DNA of 64,000 nucleotides. Source: Comamonadaceae bacterium. GTDB lineage: Bacteria > Pseudomonadota > Gammaproteobacteria > Burkholderiales > Burkholderiaceae_C. The stretch covers positions 62,001 to 126,000 of the forward strand of contig CANFLU010000002.1 of assembly GCA_947447975.1 (NCBI GenBank), written 5' to 3'. A program made the position numbers and the translations under genes. The stretch's first letter is position 1; each line of letters opens with the position of its first letter. The notes beneath the pieces are model-generated. The model was given only the letters and a program-made list of their open reading frames with translations, searched no databases and was not told where the DNA came from. This document shows, in pieces, positions 46,644-55,818 of the stretch.

Positions 46644-47417
46644 ATGTCTGACCGCCCCAAAATTGGCGTGAGCGCCTGTTTTTTGTACCCCGATGCCAAC
46701 CGTCCGGCTTTCGCGAAAAAAACCTTGCAGTACCTGGAACAGTCCGTTCCGCACTGGATCATGGCCGGAGGCGCAATGCCCGTGATGGTGCCCGCCCTGG
46801 TCGGCGATACCGCCCGTGGTGAGGTCACGGCGGAGCATTACGCGCAATGGCTGGATGGCCTGGTGTTGCATGGCGGCGTGGATATGTCGCCCAGCAGTTA
46901 TGGCGAAGAGCCGCTGGACCCACGCTGGGCGGGTGACCGTACACGCGACCTGTACGAAATGGAATTGGTACGCGCTTTTGTGGCCGCAGGCAAACCCGTT
47001 TTTGGCATTTGCCGGGGTCTGCAATTAATTAACGTGAGCTTTGGTGGCACGCTCTACCAAGATATCGGCACGCAGCGACCCCAGGCCCTGGCGCACCGCG
47101 ACGGCGAAGCCTACGATCGACATTTTCACGATGTTGAACTGGTACCAGGCACACGACTTGGCGCTTTGTTAAGCCCCACCGCCAGCCGCAAAATCAACAG
47201 CATCCACCACCAAGGCATCAAGGACCTGGCGCCCGGTTTTGTGGCTGAAGCCCATTGCCCGGATGACGGCACCATTGAAGCCATACGCCACAGTGGCGAT
47301 GCTTGGGTGGCCGCAGTGCAATGGCACCCCGAATTTCACAAGCCTGAATACGGCGTGATGGACGACAGCGCGCTCTTGCACGACTTTTTGCAAGCCGCAC
47401 GCGCTGCACATATTTAA
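46644..47417 (+). CDS. Gamma-glutamyl hydrolase of the PuuD family
   Basis: Class I glutamine-amidotransferase-like hydrolase (peptidase C26), 257 residues. Nucleophile cysteine in FGICRGLQLINVSFGG, catalytic histidine and glutamate in AVQWHPEFHK. PuuD removes glutamate from gamma-glutamyl-GABA; here the product of the cluster would be cleaved to glutamate plus an amino acid. HGGVDMSPSSYGEEPL is the usual oxyanion-side motif. The ATG at 46644 is used; a TTG four codons upstream also fits. ALDH follows by 21 bp. Confidence 0.88.
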   Translation: MSDRPKIGVSACFLYPDANRPAFAKKTLQYLEQSVPHWIMAGGAMPVMVPALVGDTARGEVTAEHYAQWLDGLVLHGGVDMSPSSYGEEPLDPRWAGDRTRDLYEMELVRAFVAAGKPVFGICRGLQLINVSFGGTLYQDIGTQRPQALAHRDGEAYDRHFHDVELVPGTRLGALLSPTASRKINSIHHQGIKDLAPGFVAEAHCPDDGTIEAIRHSGDAWVAAVQWHPEFHKPEYGVMDDSALLHDFLQAARAAHI

Positions 47418-47438
47418 ATTTTCCAAAGCGAGCACCGC

Positions 47439-48812
47439 ATGAGTACCTTGTCAGTCTTCAATCCTGCCAATGGCCAACCGGTCAACACCCTCCCCGCTGA
47501 CAACGCCGCCAGCGTGGCCACCAAAGCCGCAGCCGCTCGCAGCGCCCAAGCCGCCTGGGCTACCACGCCACTGGCCACACGCAAAAGCTGCGTAGAAAAA
47601 TTCCGCGCCAGCGTGGTGCAAGACATGGACGCGCTGGCCCTGACCATGACGCGCGAAACGGGCAAACCGGTGCAGTTATCGCGCAATGAACTCAATGGTC
47701 TGCTAGGGCGTATTGATTTTTTCCTGGCGCAGGTCGATGGCTGCCTGGCAACCGAAACCGTCATGGCCGAAGGCGGAATGACCGAACAAATCGAGCATAT
47801 TCCCTTAGGCATCGTGGCCAATATTTCGGCCTGGAACTACCCCTGGTTTGTCGGCTGCAATGTGATTCTTCCCGCGCTCTTGGCAGGTAACGCGGTGCTC
47901 TACAAGCCCAGCGAATACGCTAGCAACACCGGGCTGGCAATTGCCCGGCTCTTGCACCAAGCCGGTGTGCCGCAGGACGTGATGGTGTGTTTGGTGGGTG
48001 GCGGCGAGGTCGGTCAGGCCTTGTTGCAACAACAGATTGACGGCGTGTTTTTTACCGGCTCGGTCGCCACGGGCGCCCGCATCGCGGCGGCAGTAGGAGG
48101 CCGCTTTATCAAGCTGCAGCTCGAACTCGGTGGCAAAGACCCCACCTATGTGTGCGATGACGCCAACCCGGAAAACGCCGCCGAGTCTCTGGCCGATGGC
48201 GCGATGTACAACACCGGACAAAGCTGCTGCTCGGTCGAGCGCATTTATGTGCACGAAAAAATTTATGACGCCTTTGTGGCCCGCTTTGTGGCCACTGTCA
48301 AAGGCATGAAGCACGGCGACACCGAAAGCACAGACACCTATATCGGCGCCATCACCCGCGCGCCGCAGCTTGCGGTGCTGGAAGCCCAAGTGGCCGACGC
48401 CCTGGCCAAAGGCGCCACACTGCTCACTGGCGGCCAACGCGGCCCTGCGCCAGGCAACTGGTTTGCGCCCACGGTGCTGGTCGATGTGGACCACCGCATG
48501 GAACTCATGCGCGAGGAAAGCTTTGGCCCGATCATCGGCATCCAAAAAGTCAGCAGCGATGCGCAAGCGGTGCAACTCATGAACGACACCCGCTACGGCC
48601 TGACCGCAGGCGTGTACACCCCTGACCAAGCGCGTGCGCAGCGGCTGTTGGCGCAAGTGAATGCCGGCACGGTGTACTGGAATTGCTGCGACCGCGTCAG
48701 CCCACGCCTGCCCTGGAGCGGCCACGGCGACTCCGGCGTAGGCCTGACTTTGTCCCGCGAAGGCATCAGCACTTTTACGCGGCCAAAGGCTTGGCATTTA
48801 CGCAGCGTGTAA
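47439..48812 (+). CDS. Aldehyde dehydrogenase of the glutamylated-amine cluster
   Basis: NAD(P)-dependent aldehyde dehydrogenase, 457 residues. PLGIVANISAWNYPWFVG, glutamate in LQLELGGKDPTYV, catalytic cysteine in NTGQSCCSVERIYV, and RLPWSGHGDSGVG near the end. It is not closely like phnY at 39114, so it has its own substrate, probably the gamma-glutamyl amino aldehyde from the upstream alcohol dehydrogenase. It ends the rightward unit; no terminator is visible. Confidence 0.88.
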   Translation: MSTLSVFNPANGQPVNTLPADNAASVATKAAAARSAQAAWATTPLATRKSCVEKFRASVVQDMDALALTMTRETGKPVQLSRNELNGLLGRIDFFLAQVDGCLATETVMAEGGMTEQIEHIPLGIVANISAWNYPWFVGCNVILPALLAGNAVLYKPSEYASNTGLAIARLLHQAGVPQDVMVCLVGGGEVGQALLQQQIDGVFFTGSVATGARIAAAVGGRFIKLQLELGGKDPTYVCDDANPENAAESLADGAMYNTGQSCCSVERIYVHEKIYDAFVARFVATVKGMKHGDTESTDTYIGAITRAPQLAVLEAQVADALAKGATLLTGGQRGPAPGNWFAPTVLVDVDHRMELMREESFGPIIGIQKVSSDAQAVQLMNDTRYGLTAGVYTPDQARAQRLLAQVNAGTVYWNCCDRVSPRLPWSGHGDSGVGLTLSREGISTFTRPKAWHLRSV

Positions 48813-48893
48813 ACGGGGCTTGGCGGGTTTTCTGACTTAGCCAGCGCAAGGTATTGGCAGTCCAATTTGTTACTTAGCGATGCAGTCTGCCCG

Positions 48894-49724
48894 TCAGGGG
48901 GTGTGCCCATGTAAGAGGCCTTGCGCCACCACACAAGCCGCGTCCTCTGAGAAATCACGCGCTTCGATGCGCTGTATTACTTCATCCAGCGACAGACATT
49001 CAAAACCGCTGACCTCGCCATCAGTGTTGTGCGGCTGCACGTCGGACGGCAACAGCAAGTTAAACACCAGCAGCGTTTCCTCGTGCCAGCCCTCGGCTTC
49101 CATGCGCGCGGTGGTGATATAGCCAGCGGGCTGTACTTGCCGCGCCAGGCTTTCGAGCAGGCCCGCTTCTTCGTACAACTCGCGCAGCGCGCAGTCCAGC
49201 ACGGTTTCGCCAGCCGGTAGGCCACCCGCCGCCAAGTTGTCCAAACGACCGGGGTCGGTGGCCTTGCTCAAAGCGCGCCGCCCGCACCACATACGCCCGT
49301 CCGGCGTAAAGCCATTGATATGCACTGCGTGGCTGTGCAAACCCAAAAACCGAAAGGCCGCGCGCTCCAGCCGGAAGTGCTCGGGCAAGTCGGGATGCGG
49401 CTGGCCACCGGTATCGCCCCAGTAGCTGTACAACTCATTGCGCCATCCGCGAATCAGCCCTTGCGCGTGCAAGCGCTCCGCCGCTGACTGCAAGGCCTGC
49501 GAACGCTGCGCCACCGGCCAATGCGCCGCCTGCCAGATACGCTGCCCGCCACTGAGCACCGTGTCTGCCAACTCACGCGCTAGCGCTGCGTCGTGGTCTG
49601 GCTTCAGCCAGCCTAGGGGCAGGTCAGCCAAGCACCAGCGCCGCGCATCGGGCGGCGGTGGGCGGCGGGCACCTTGTAAGGTCTGGTGCAAGAGGCGTGA
49701 CTGGCTTGGGCTGAGTACAGGCAT
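48894..49724 (-). CDS. Nudix hydrolase with DUF4743 domain
   Basis: A 276-residue protein. The first 110 residues fit DUF4743, the N-terminal part of plant and bacterial Nudix proteins related to thiamine-diphosphate hydrolases (ELYSYWGDT region). The Nudix box is GLPAGETVLDCALRELYEEAGL, about residue 158, given here as GLPAGE and RELYEEAGL. LNGAAGGL-type context (DNLAAGGLPAGE) is normal. Likely clears oxidised or damaged nucleoside or thiamine diphosphates. It lies convergent to the ALDH gene, with 80 bp between. Confidence 0.88.
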   Translation of the reverse strand: MPVLSPSQSRLLHQTLQGARRPPPPDARRWCLADLPLGWLKPDHDAALARELADTVLSGGQRIWQAAHWPVAQRSQALQSAAERLHAQGLIRGWRNELYSYWGDTGGQPHPDLPEHFRLERAAFRFLGLHSHAVHINGFTPDGRMWCGRRALSKATDPGRLDNLAAGGLPAGETVLDCALRELYEEAGLLESLARQVQPAGYITTARMEAEGWHEETLLVFNLLLPSDVQPHNTDGEVSGFECLSLDEVIQRIEARDFSEDAACVVAQGLLHGHTP

Positions 49725-49855
49725 GTCCTAAATATAGGTCTAACGCCCGTTTATTGAACTCCTGCCGCGCAAATTTATCGGGGGGTGGTAGCGGTGGTGA
49801 CAAAGTTGGTTTGATTTGGCACTTCGTATCGCGCTTGTCTATGCCAAGCAATTTG

Positions 49856-50125
49856 TTATGTTCCCTTTGAAAATGACAGCAGACAAGATACATTTGTATG
49901 GAAGTTTGTCTTGTAACGCGGGTTGTCAGCAAAAGCCATGTAGTGGTGATAACACTGAATGTCTACCTTTCGGTTTGTGCTGCAACGGTAGCGGAACCAA
50001 GCGCGATCGAAGCTCCATCGTTTCCACCAGGGCACGAACGGCCTGAAATTCACAACTGCCGTTTGCAACCCGGTGAAAATCACCGTGGCGAATACAGACA
50101 GCAATGATGCGATATCGAGCCGCAT
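49856..50125 (-). CDS. Small coupled protein of unknown function
   Basis: An 89-residue frame whose ATG overlaps the stop of the Sel1 gene as TGATG at 50123-50127. It starts MRLDIASLLSVFATVIFTGLQ, one hydrophobic stretch of about 18 residues, then VPWWKRWSFDRAWFRYRC, rich in tryptophan and arginine, and four cysteines later. The stop-start overlap and membrane-like start favour a real gene. No family is recognised. The area is less GC-rich than the rest, so foreign or decaying sequence is possible. Confidence 0.45.
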   Translation of the reverse strand: MRLDIASLLSVFATVIFTGLQTAVVNFRPFVPWWKRWSFDRAWFRYRCSTNRKVDIQCYHHYMAFADNPRYKTNFHTNVSCLLSFSKGT

Positions 50126-50820
50126 CAGTCACATCCCTTGAACTGCCGTTCTTGGCAATCCAGCGCTAATCTTTGCGCATCGCCGATTTGTTGAGGCGTC
50201 ATTTGTTTGGCGACAGCGTCGCGATTTTTCACTGCACCTGCAAAGCCGTTTACCGCGCTTAAGTGATACCAGCTGTGCGCCTTAACATAGTCCTGCACTA
50301 CGCCTTGCCCTTTGCTGTACAAGTACCCCAAGTTCAACTGAGCGGATGCATTGCCCTGCTGAGCCGAAAGTCTGTACCAGTTAAGCGCTTTGGCATAGTC
50401 CACTACCACCCCTTGGCCGTTGGCATACATAGTCCCTAGATTGCTCTGTGCGGATGCATCGCCCTGCTGGGCTGCCAGTCCGTACCACTTTACCGCTTCT
50501 GCGAAGTCTTTCATCACCCCTTTACCGGTGTCGTGCATGAATGCCAAGCTGTTCTGTGCTGACGCATCGCCCTGCAGGGCAGCAAGCCGGTACCAATTAG
50601 CCGCTTCGGCATAGTCTTGCACCACGCCTTGGCCGGTCATATATGCATCAGCCAGCCAATGTTGTGCCCACGCTTCGCCTTCGATGGCCAGGGGATTCAC
50701 AATCCTCACAACTGATACGTAGTCTTTGCGCTCATAAGCTGCCTTGGTATCTTCCTTCGGTCCTGCCGACAATGAGCCCATCGCCAGGATTGCGAAACAT
50801 GCAAAAAGCAGGCGTTTCAT
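50125..50820 (-). CDS. Sel1-like repeat protein, secreted
   Basis: A 231-residue periplasmic protein. Signal peptide MKRLLFACFAILAMGSLSAG; then four 36-residue Sel1 repeats, each with the pattern AQxxLxxxYxxGQGVVxDYxxAxxWYRLAAxQGDAS, here abbreviated (repeats begin near residues 50, 86, 122 and 158). Sel1 repeats form alpha-solenoids that bind partners in envelope or stress pathways. I used the ATG at 50820; a start eleven codons earlier would precede the signal. The next gene overlaps its stop. Confidence 0.85.
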   Translation of the reverse strand: MKRLLFACFAILAMGSLSAGPKEDTKAAYERKDYVSVVRIVNPLAIEGEAWAQHWLADAYMTGQGVVQDYAEAANWYRLAALQGDASAQNSLAFMHDTGKGVMKDFAEAVKWYGLAAQQGDASAQSNLGTMYANGQGVVVDYAKALNWYRLSAQQGNASAQLNLGYLYSKGQGVVQDYVKAHSWYHLSAVNGFAGAVKNRDAVAKQMTPQQIGDAQRLALDCQERQFKGCD

Positions 50821-51141
50821 AAATGACTCTTGTGGTGTTGCTGTCCTCTTCATTTGTCATCCCTGTTTGGTTATGTCATTTGATAGCAAGTTCGGAATTT
50901 TAATTGCCAAAAAAATTTTTTTATTGAATAACTAATGAAAATGTTGGTACGCAAGCGTTCAGGCTCCACCGCCCAATTGACCGCCCACCTGATGTAAAGC
51001 CACTCGAGAGTTAAACAGCCCAGTCACCGGCATCAAACCTTTCACCGCCTGCTTTGGCCGTCAAAGATGCGTTCAAACTGTGGTGCTGCACGCGCACCCC
51101 GGTATTTGCCCCCCAAACCGCCGAACAACGACAATAGCCCC
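50821..51141. other. Intergenic region between the Sel1 gene and rsmD
   Basis: About 320 bp between divergent genes. The left half is AT-rich (around 50895-50945, with an A7T7 run) and is the likely promoter area for the Sel1 gene. The right half is GC-rich and includes a 33-codon minus-strand frame at 51042-51143 (MGLLSLFGGLGG to FDGQSRR) whose ATG overlaps the rsmD ATG within CATG. It is not counted as a gene. Confidence 0.4.
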
Positions 51142-51840
51142 ATGCGACCCAAATCCTCTGCCGCCAAGCCTGCGCCCAAGCCGCGCGTATCGGCCAAGCT
51201 CGGCAACCAAGTCCGCATCATCGGCGGCATGTGGAAGCGCACCAAGCTCAAAGTCGTGGACGCTGCGGGCTTGCGGCCTACGCCCGACAGGGTGCGCGAA
51301 ACTTTGTTTAACTGGCTGGGCCAGGATTTGCAAGACCTGCGCTGCCTGGACGCTTTTGCCGGTACTGGCGCGCTGGGCTTTGAAGCCGCCTCGCGCGGCG
51401 CAGCGCATGTGACCCTGGTAGAGCAGGAGTCGCAGCTGGTCGAGCAACTCAAACGCACACAAACGCAGTTGGACGCCCAAGCCGTTAGCATCCAGCGCGG
51501 CGATGGGCTGGCCGCCTTACGGCACGCCGCGGTTGGCAGTTTGCACCTGATTTTTTTAGACCCGCCGTTTGCTTCTAATTTGTGGGAAGGCGCCCTGACG
51601 GCTGCGCGCACAGCGATTGCGCCGAACGGCCAGGTCTATTTGGAGGCACCCACGGCCTGGGACGCCGAGGCGCTGGGCGCGTTGGGCTGGTCGCTGCACC
51701 GGCACCTCAAAGCCGGCGCGGTCCATGCCCATGTGCTGCGCCCCATCGATCCGGTATCACAAGCCACTGCCGCTGTGGCGGCGACCGCCCACACGCAAGC
51801 CATCCCCTCTGAAGCCAGCACTTTAGGAGCGCAAGCATGA
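51142..51840 (+). CDS. rsmD: 16S rRNA (guanine966-N2)-methyltransferase
   Basis: A 232-residue SAM methylase. After a basic N-terminal extension it has VRIIGGMWKRTKLKV, GLRPTPDRVRETLFNWLGQD, DAFAGTGALGFEAASRGA and the catalytic LDPPFASNLW, all RsmD signatures. It modifies G966 of 16S rRNA. The ATG at 51142 is preferred to one at 51067. Its stop overlaps coaD by ATGA, the classic rsmD-coaD pair. Confidence 0.94.
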   Translation: MRPKSSAAKPAPKPRVSAKLGNQVRIIGGMWKRTKLKVVDAAGLRPTPDRVRETLFNWLGQDLQDLRCLDAFAGTGALGFEAASRGAAHVTLVEQESQLVEQLKRTQTQLDAQAVSIQRGDGLAALRHAAVGSLHLIFLDPPFASNLWEGALTAARTAIAPNGQVYLEAPTAWDAEALGALGWSLHRHLKAGAVHAHVLRPIDPVSQATAAVAATAHTQAIPSEASTLGAQA

Positions 51841-52325
51841 GCACGATTGCCGTCTATCCCGGAACTTTTGACCCCATGACACTGGGCCACCAAGACCTGA
51901 TTCGTCGCGGCGCTGCGCTGTTTGGCAGCGTCATCGTGGCAGTGGCGGCGGCACACCACAAGAAAACGATGTTCAGCCTGGAAGAGCGTCTGGACATGGT
52001 GCGCGAAGTGGTGGCGCCGCTGGGCAATGTCAGCGTGCTGCCCTTTAGCGGCCTGGTGCGCGATTTCGCGGTGGCACACAAGGCCAAGGCCATGCTGCGC
52101 GGCGTGCGCTCGGTCACCGACTTTGATTTTGAAGCCCAGTTGGCGGGCATGAACCGCGCCTTAGCGCCGGACATTGAGACCGTGTTCCTCACGCCCGACA
52201 GCCGCTACCAGTTCATCAGCAGCACGCTGGTGCGCGAAATTGCCAGCCTGCAAGGCGATGTGGCGCAGTTCGTGGCGCCCTCGGTCCTTGCACGTTTGCA
52301 GGCCAAACTACAGAGCGGGAAATAA
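51837..52325 (+). CDS. coaD: Phosphopantetheine adenylyltransferase
   Basis: Fourth step of coenzyme A synthesis. The 162-residue protein has YPGTFDPMTLGHQDLIRR (HxGH-type motif as TLGH), RGVRSVTDFDFEAQLAGMNR and the ISSTLVREIA motif near residue 128. Normal length. It overlaps rsmD and precedes the ferredoxin by 9 bp, so the three genes should be one transcript. Confidence 0.97.
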   Translation: MSTIAVYPGTFDPMTLGHQDLIRRGAALFGSVIVAVAAAHHKKTMFSLEERLDMVREVVAPLGNVSVLPFSGLVRDFAVAHKAKAMLRGVRSVTDFDFEAQLAGMNRALAPDIETVFLTPDSRYQFISSTLVREIASLQGDVAQFVAPSVLARLQAKLQSGK

Positions 52326-52589
<264 letters not shown>

Positions 52590-52622
52590 GGGCGCGGCGC
52601 TACTGCCAAGATCGACGCGCAC

Positions 52623-53072
52623 TTAAGGGCTCTTAGGCGGCGGCGCCGCAGACGCGGCATTTTTAGGCGGCTTGGGGCTGCGCACGGTAAACACATCGTC
52701 GCGCTGTTTTTTGTTTGGCTTGAGTACCAGCGCTTCCTGGGAATGTTGCGCGCGCTCTAGGGCTTTGGCATCGGCCAGCCGTTTTTTCTCTTGCTCCGCC
52801 TCTCTTCGCGCCTGGGCTTGCAGGCGCTTGGCGGCTGCGGCCTCCGCTTGCAGGCGCGCAGTTTCCATTTGCTGGGCCAAGGCAGCGTCTTTGGCTATCT
52901 GCCTTTCTGCCTGGGCGCTTTGTGCCGGCGTGCGCGGGTCGCGCGCATCCAGCGCTATGGCATTGGGGCAGGGCGTATCGCGGTATGCATTGCCACAGCG
53001 GTACAAAGTTTGGGCTGGTAGCTGTGCGCTAGCCATGGCCAGCGCAAGCCCCAAAAATGAATATTTACGCAT
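52623..53072 (-). CDS. DUF4124-like secreted protein with charged coiled coil
   Basis: A 149-residue protein with a signal peptide (MRKYSFLGLALAMASAQLPAQ), then the DUF4124-like LYRCGNAYRDTPCPNA, and a long alanine/glutamine/arginine helix from about 55 to 115 (AQSAQAERQIAKDAALAQQ onwards) likely forming a coiled coil. Function unknown. The start at 53072 puts the signal first; six codons further upstream add nothing. Located downstream of pth on the same strand. Confidence 0.75.
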   Translation of the reverse strand: MRKYSFLGLALAMASAQLPAQTLYRCGNAYRDTPCPNAIALDARDPRTPAQSAQAERQIAKDAALAQQMETARLQAEAAAAKRLQAQARREAEQEKKRLADAKALERAQHSQEALVLKPNKKQRDDVFTVRSPKPPKNAASAAPPPKSP

Positions 53073-53129
53073 GCGTCCTCCCTGATGCATTTTTCACAAA
53101 GCGCGCCCGGCGCTCTGCGGCACCTGGGC

Positions 53130-53771
53130 TTAGGCTGCGGAATCGGGCGGCGCGCTGGGCGCTGCGTTCTCCACAGGTTTGGCAAGTTTAGGCCGTGGCG
53201 GCACGTTGGTGTGAATTTGCAGCATGGCTTGGTTCATGTCACCCGCCAGCAAAGCCGGCACCGCTGTCAGCGCGCGGTCTATACACTGGTCGATGGCGAT
53301 GCGCTGGTCCAGAATAGGTTTTTTGAGCACCCAGTGCACGACTTCGGCTTTGTCGCCAGGATGGCCAATGCCCAGGCGCAAGCGCCAGTAGTCGCCGGTG
53401 CCCACTTGGGCATGGATGTCGCGCAATCCGTTGTGGCCGGCGTGGCTGCCGCCAAATTTCAATTTGGCCTGGCCGGGGGGCAAGTCCAGCTCGTCATGGG
53501 CGACCAGTATCTGCGAGGGCTCGATTTTGAAAAAGCGCGCCAAGGCGCCCACCGACTTGCCCGACAAATTCATAAAAGTATGGGGTTGCAAGAGCCAGAC
53601 GTTTTCGCCCTGGATGCTGACCCGTGCCACCAGCCCGTAGTAATTGCGGTCGAACTGCAGCGTAGTTTTCCATAGCCGGGCCAGGCCGTCGATAAACCAA
53701 AAGCCCGCGTTGTGGCGGGTGTCCTCGTATTGCGGGCCCGGATTTCCCAGGCCAACCCATAGTTTGATCAT
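53130..53771 (-). CDS. pth: Peptidyl-tRNA hydrolase
   Basis: Recycles tRNA from peptidyl-tRNA dropped by the ribosome. The 213-residue protein has the active-site histidine in [11 protein letters not shown] in FMNLSGKS, D in [11 protein letters not shown] and HNGLRDI, all as expected. The ATG at 53771 ([13 protein letters not shown]) is the family start; a TTG at 53810 is also open. A proline-alanine tail of about 20 residues is extra. It follows rplY past a terminator at 53852-53874. Confidence 0.96.
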   Translation of the reverse strand: MIKLWVGLGNPGPQYEDTRHNAGFWFIDGLARLWKTTLQFDRNYYGLVARVSIQGENVWLLQPHTFMNLSGKSVGALARFFKIEPSQILVAHDELDLPPGQAKLKFGGSHAGHNGLRDIHAQVGTGDYWRLRLGIGHPGDKAEVVHWVLKKPILDQRIAIDQCIDRALTAVPALLAGDMNQAMLQIHTNVPPRPKLAKPVENAAPSAPPDSAA

Positions 53772-53851
53772 GCGGTGGCTCACGGTTTGCGCTTTTGGCA
53801 CCGCGCGCAAAGCGGCGGTGCGCCATGGTAGAGCAAAGCCTGCGCCCCAGC

Positions 53852-53874
53852 AAAAAGGCCCGCTTGCGCGGGCC
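53852..53874 (-). terminator. Rho-independent terminator after rplY
   Basis: On the minus strand GGCCCGC-GCAA-GCGGGCC (53874 to 53857) is followed by TTTTTG (53856 down). A 7-bp GC stem with a T tract lies 27 bp after the rplY stop and likely ends or reduces transcription into pth. Confidence 0.85.
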
Positions 53875-53900
53875 CATTTCGCTCAAGCGCCAGGGGCACT

Positions 53901-54533
53901 TTATTTTTTCGGCTTGGCAGCGGCCTTGCCTTTGGCCGGTGCAGCGGCAGCAGCCGGGGCTTCGATGACTTCCGCCACCGGGGTTACGACCGAGACGATG
54001 ACTGGATTTTCTTTACCACGGGTAACTGCCGTCACACCTTGGGGCAGGCTCATGTCATTGACGTGCAAGGAGGTGCCTTTCTTGAGGTTGCTCAGGTCCA
54101 CCGCAATGAACTCGGGCAGGTCTGCGGGCAGGCAGGCAATTTCCAGTTCGTTAACGATGTGGTTGATCAAGCAGGCGTCGAGCTTGACGGCAGGCGAATT
54201 CTCTTCACCGCTAAAGTGCAGTGGCACTTTCATTTGCAGCTTGGTGGTGGCTTCCACGCGCTGGAAATCTATGTGCAAAATCAGTTGCTTGAAGGGGTGC
54301 ATTTGCACATTACGCAACAGCACTTTGCTTTCCGTGCCATTGAGTTCCATGTCCAGAATAGAGGCATGGAACGCTTCTTTTTTGATGGCATGCCACAGTG
54401 CGTTGTGGTCCAGCTCGATCGGCGTGGCCGGGGCGGTTCCACCATACACAATACCGGGCGTGCGGCCGGTGATGCGGAGACGGCGGCTCGCACCCGTACC
54501 CTGCTTAGCGCGCTCAAAAGCGACAAATTTCAT
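53901..54533 (-). CDS. rplY: 50S ribosomal protein L25 (CTC form)
   Basis: A 210-residue protein, the long CTC form of L25 that binds 5S rRNA. It has the L25 part ([29 protein letters not shown]) and the C-terminal beta domain ([36 protein letters not shown]), ending with a lysine/alanine-rich tail. It is set between prs and pth in the standard order prs-rplY-pth. Terminators lie on both sides, so it is likely expressed with partial independence. Confidence 0.95.
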   Translation of the reverse strand: MKFVAFERAKQGTGASRRLRITGRTPGIVYGGTAPATPIELDHNALWHAIKKEAFHASILDMELNGTESKVLLRNVQMHPFKQLILHIDFQRVEATTKLQMKVPLHFSGEENSPAVKLDACLINHIVNELEIACLPADLPEFIAVDLSNLKKGTSLHVNDMSLPQGVTAVTRGKENPVIVSVVTPVAEVIEAPAAAAAPAKGKAAAKPKK

Positions 54534-54582
54534 AACTTACTCCTGTAAGAGTCCACCGCGACCAGTGTGACTCCGGTTTAAC

Positions 54583-54615
54583 AAAAAGCGCGCGGAGCAA
54601 AAAACTCCAGCGCGC
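54583..54615 (-). terminator. Rho-independent terminator between prs and rplY
   Basis: On the minus strand GCGCGC-T-GGAG pairs with CTCC-GCGCGC around a TTTTTTG loop, and TTTTT follows at 54587-54583. The stem has one bulged base. It lies about 15 bp past the prs stop. Confidence 0.8.
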
Positions 54616-54630
54616 CGACTTTTGCTTCGT

Positions 54631-55608
54631 TCAGAAAAGATTTTCCTGATCCGAAAACAAACTCATGACCGACTCACCCTTGGCAATACGCAAAATCGTT
54701 TCGGCGATCAGCGGTGCCACGGTGAGTTGGCGAATTTTTTGGCATTGGGCGGCCGCCGCACTCAAGGGGATGGTGTTGGTCACCACCACCTCGTCCAGGG
54801 CGTCGCCGTTGGTAATACGCTCAATCGCCGGCCCGGAAAAAATCGGGTGCGTGCAATAGGCATAGACTTTTTTGGCACCGCGCATTTTGAGCACTTCGGC
54901 GGCTTTGACCAGCGTGCCTGCGGTATCGATCATGTCGTCCATGATGACGCAGTTGCGGCCTTCGATTTCACCGATAACGTGCATGACTTCGCTGACATTG
55001 GCGCGCGGGCGGCGTTTGTCGATGATGGCCAGATCGCAGTTGAGCTGCTTGGCCAAAGCACGGGCGCGCACCACGCCGCCGACGTCCGGCGAGACCACAA
55101 TCAAGTCGTCGTAATTTTTTTGGCGCAAATCGCCCAGCAGCACCGGCGAGGCGTAAATATTGTCCACCGGGATATCAAAAAAACCCTGGATCTGGTCGGC
55201 ATGCAGGTCCATGGTCAGCACGCTGGACACGCCAGCGGCCTGGAGCATGTTGGCGACGACTTTAGCCGTGATGGGCACGCGGGTGGAGCGTGGGCGGCGG
55301 TCCTGGCGGGCGTAGCCAAAATAGGGAATCACAGCGCTAATGCGTTCGGCCGAAGCGCGTTTGAGCGCGTCGACCATGATCAGCAATTCCATCAGGTTTT
55401 CGGCCGTCGGCGCGCAGGTGCTTTGCAACACAAATACATCGCGGGCGCGCACGTTTTGGTTGATTTCTACGGTAACTTCGCCGTCCGAGAAACGTCCTAC
55501 GTTGGCCGCGCCTAGGGTGATGCCCAGGTCACGCGCCACTTCGGCCGCCAAGCCGGGGTTGGCATTACCGGTAAATACCATGAAGTCGGGGGTGGTAACG
55601 GCTTGCAT
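54631..55608 (-). CDS. prs: Ribose-phosphate pyrophosphokinase
   Basis: Makes PRPP from ribose 5-phosphate and ATP for nucleotide, histidine and NAD synthesis. The 325-residue protein has [44 protein letters not shown] and the PRPP loop [17 protein letters not shown]. Start [18 protein letters not shown]. tRNA-Gln lies 90 bp upstream and ispE beyond it. Confidence 0.97.
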   Translation of the reverse strand: MQAVTTPDFMVFTGNANPGLAAEVARDLGITLGAANVGRFSDGEVTVEINQNVRARDVFVLQSTCAPTAENLMELLIMVDALKRASAERISAVIPYFGYARQDRRPRSTRVPITAKVVANMLQAAGVSSVLTMDLHADQIQGFFDIPVDNIYASPVLLGDLRQKNYDDLIVVSPDVGGVVRARALAKQLNCDLAIIDKRRPRANVSEVMHVIGEIEGRNCVIMDDMIDTAGTLVKAAEVLKMRGAKKVYAYCTHPIFSGPAIERITNGDALDEVVVTNTIPLSAAAAQCQKIRQLTVAPLIAETILRIAKGESVMSLFSDQENLF

Positions 55609-55697
55609 ACGATGGGGGGCTTGGGTGGGCGGGGCTGCGCGCTGGTGGGCGGTTTCAGGACTTCATCATGCCGTCTGGCGGTACCGTTAATAAAATT

Positions 55698-55774
55698 TGG
55701 CAGGGGAAGAAGGATTCGAACCTTCGCATGCTGGAATCAAAATCCAGTGCCTTAACCAACTTGGCGATTCCCCT
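55698..55774 (-). tRNA. tRNA-Gln (anticodon UUG)
   Basis: A 77-nt cloverleaf on the minus strand. The acceptor arms AGGGGAA and TTCCCCT pair, G73 and an encoded CCA follow, the D arm contains GGTTAAGGC, the anticodon arm is CTGGA-TTTTGAT-TCCAG with anticodon TTG, and the T arm has GGTTCGAATCC. It sits between ispE and prs, a common location in beta-proteobacteria. Confidence 0.97.
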
Positions 55775-55818
55775 ACACGGGTTGCCAGCACAAGGCTGCC
55801 AACCGAAAACCAACGCTT

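Noticed and set aside
47805-48797. A 330-codon minus-strand frame opposite the aldehyde dehydrogenase
   Set aside because: Antisense of a clear ALDH with intact glutamate and cysteine; no recognised motif.
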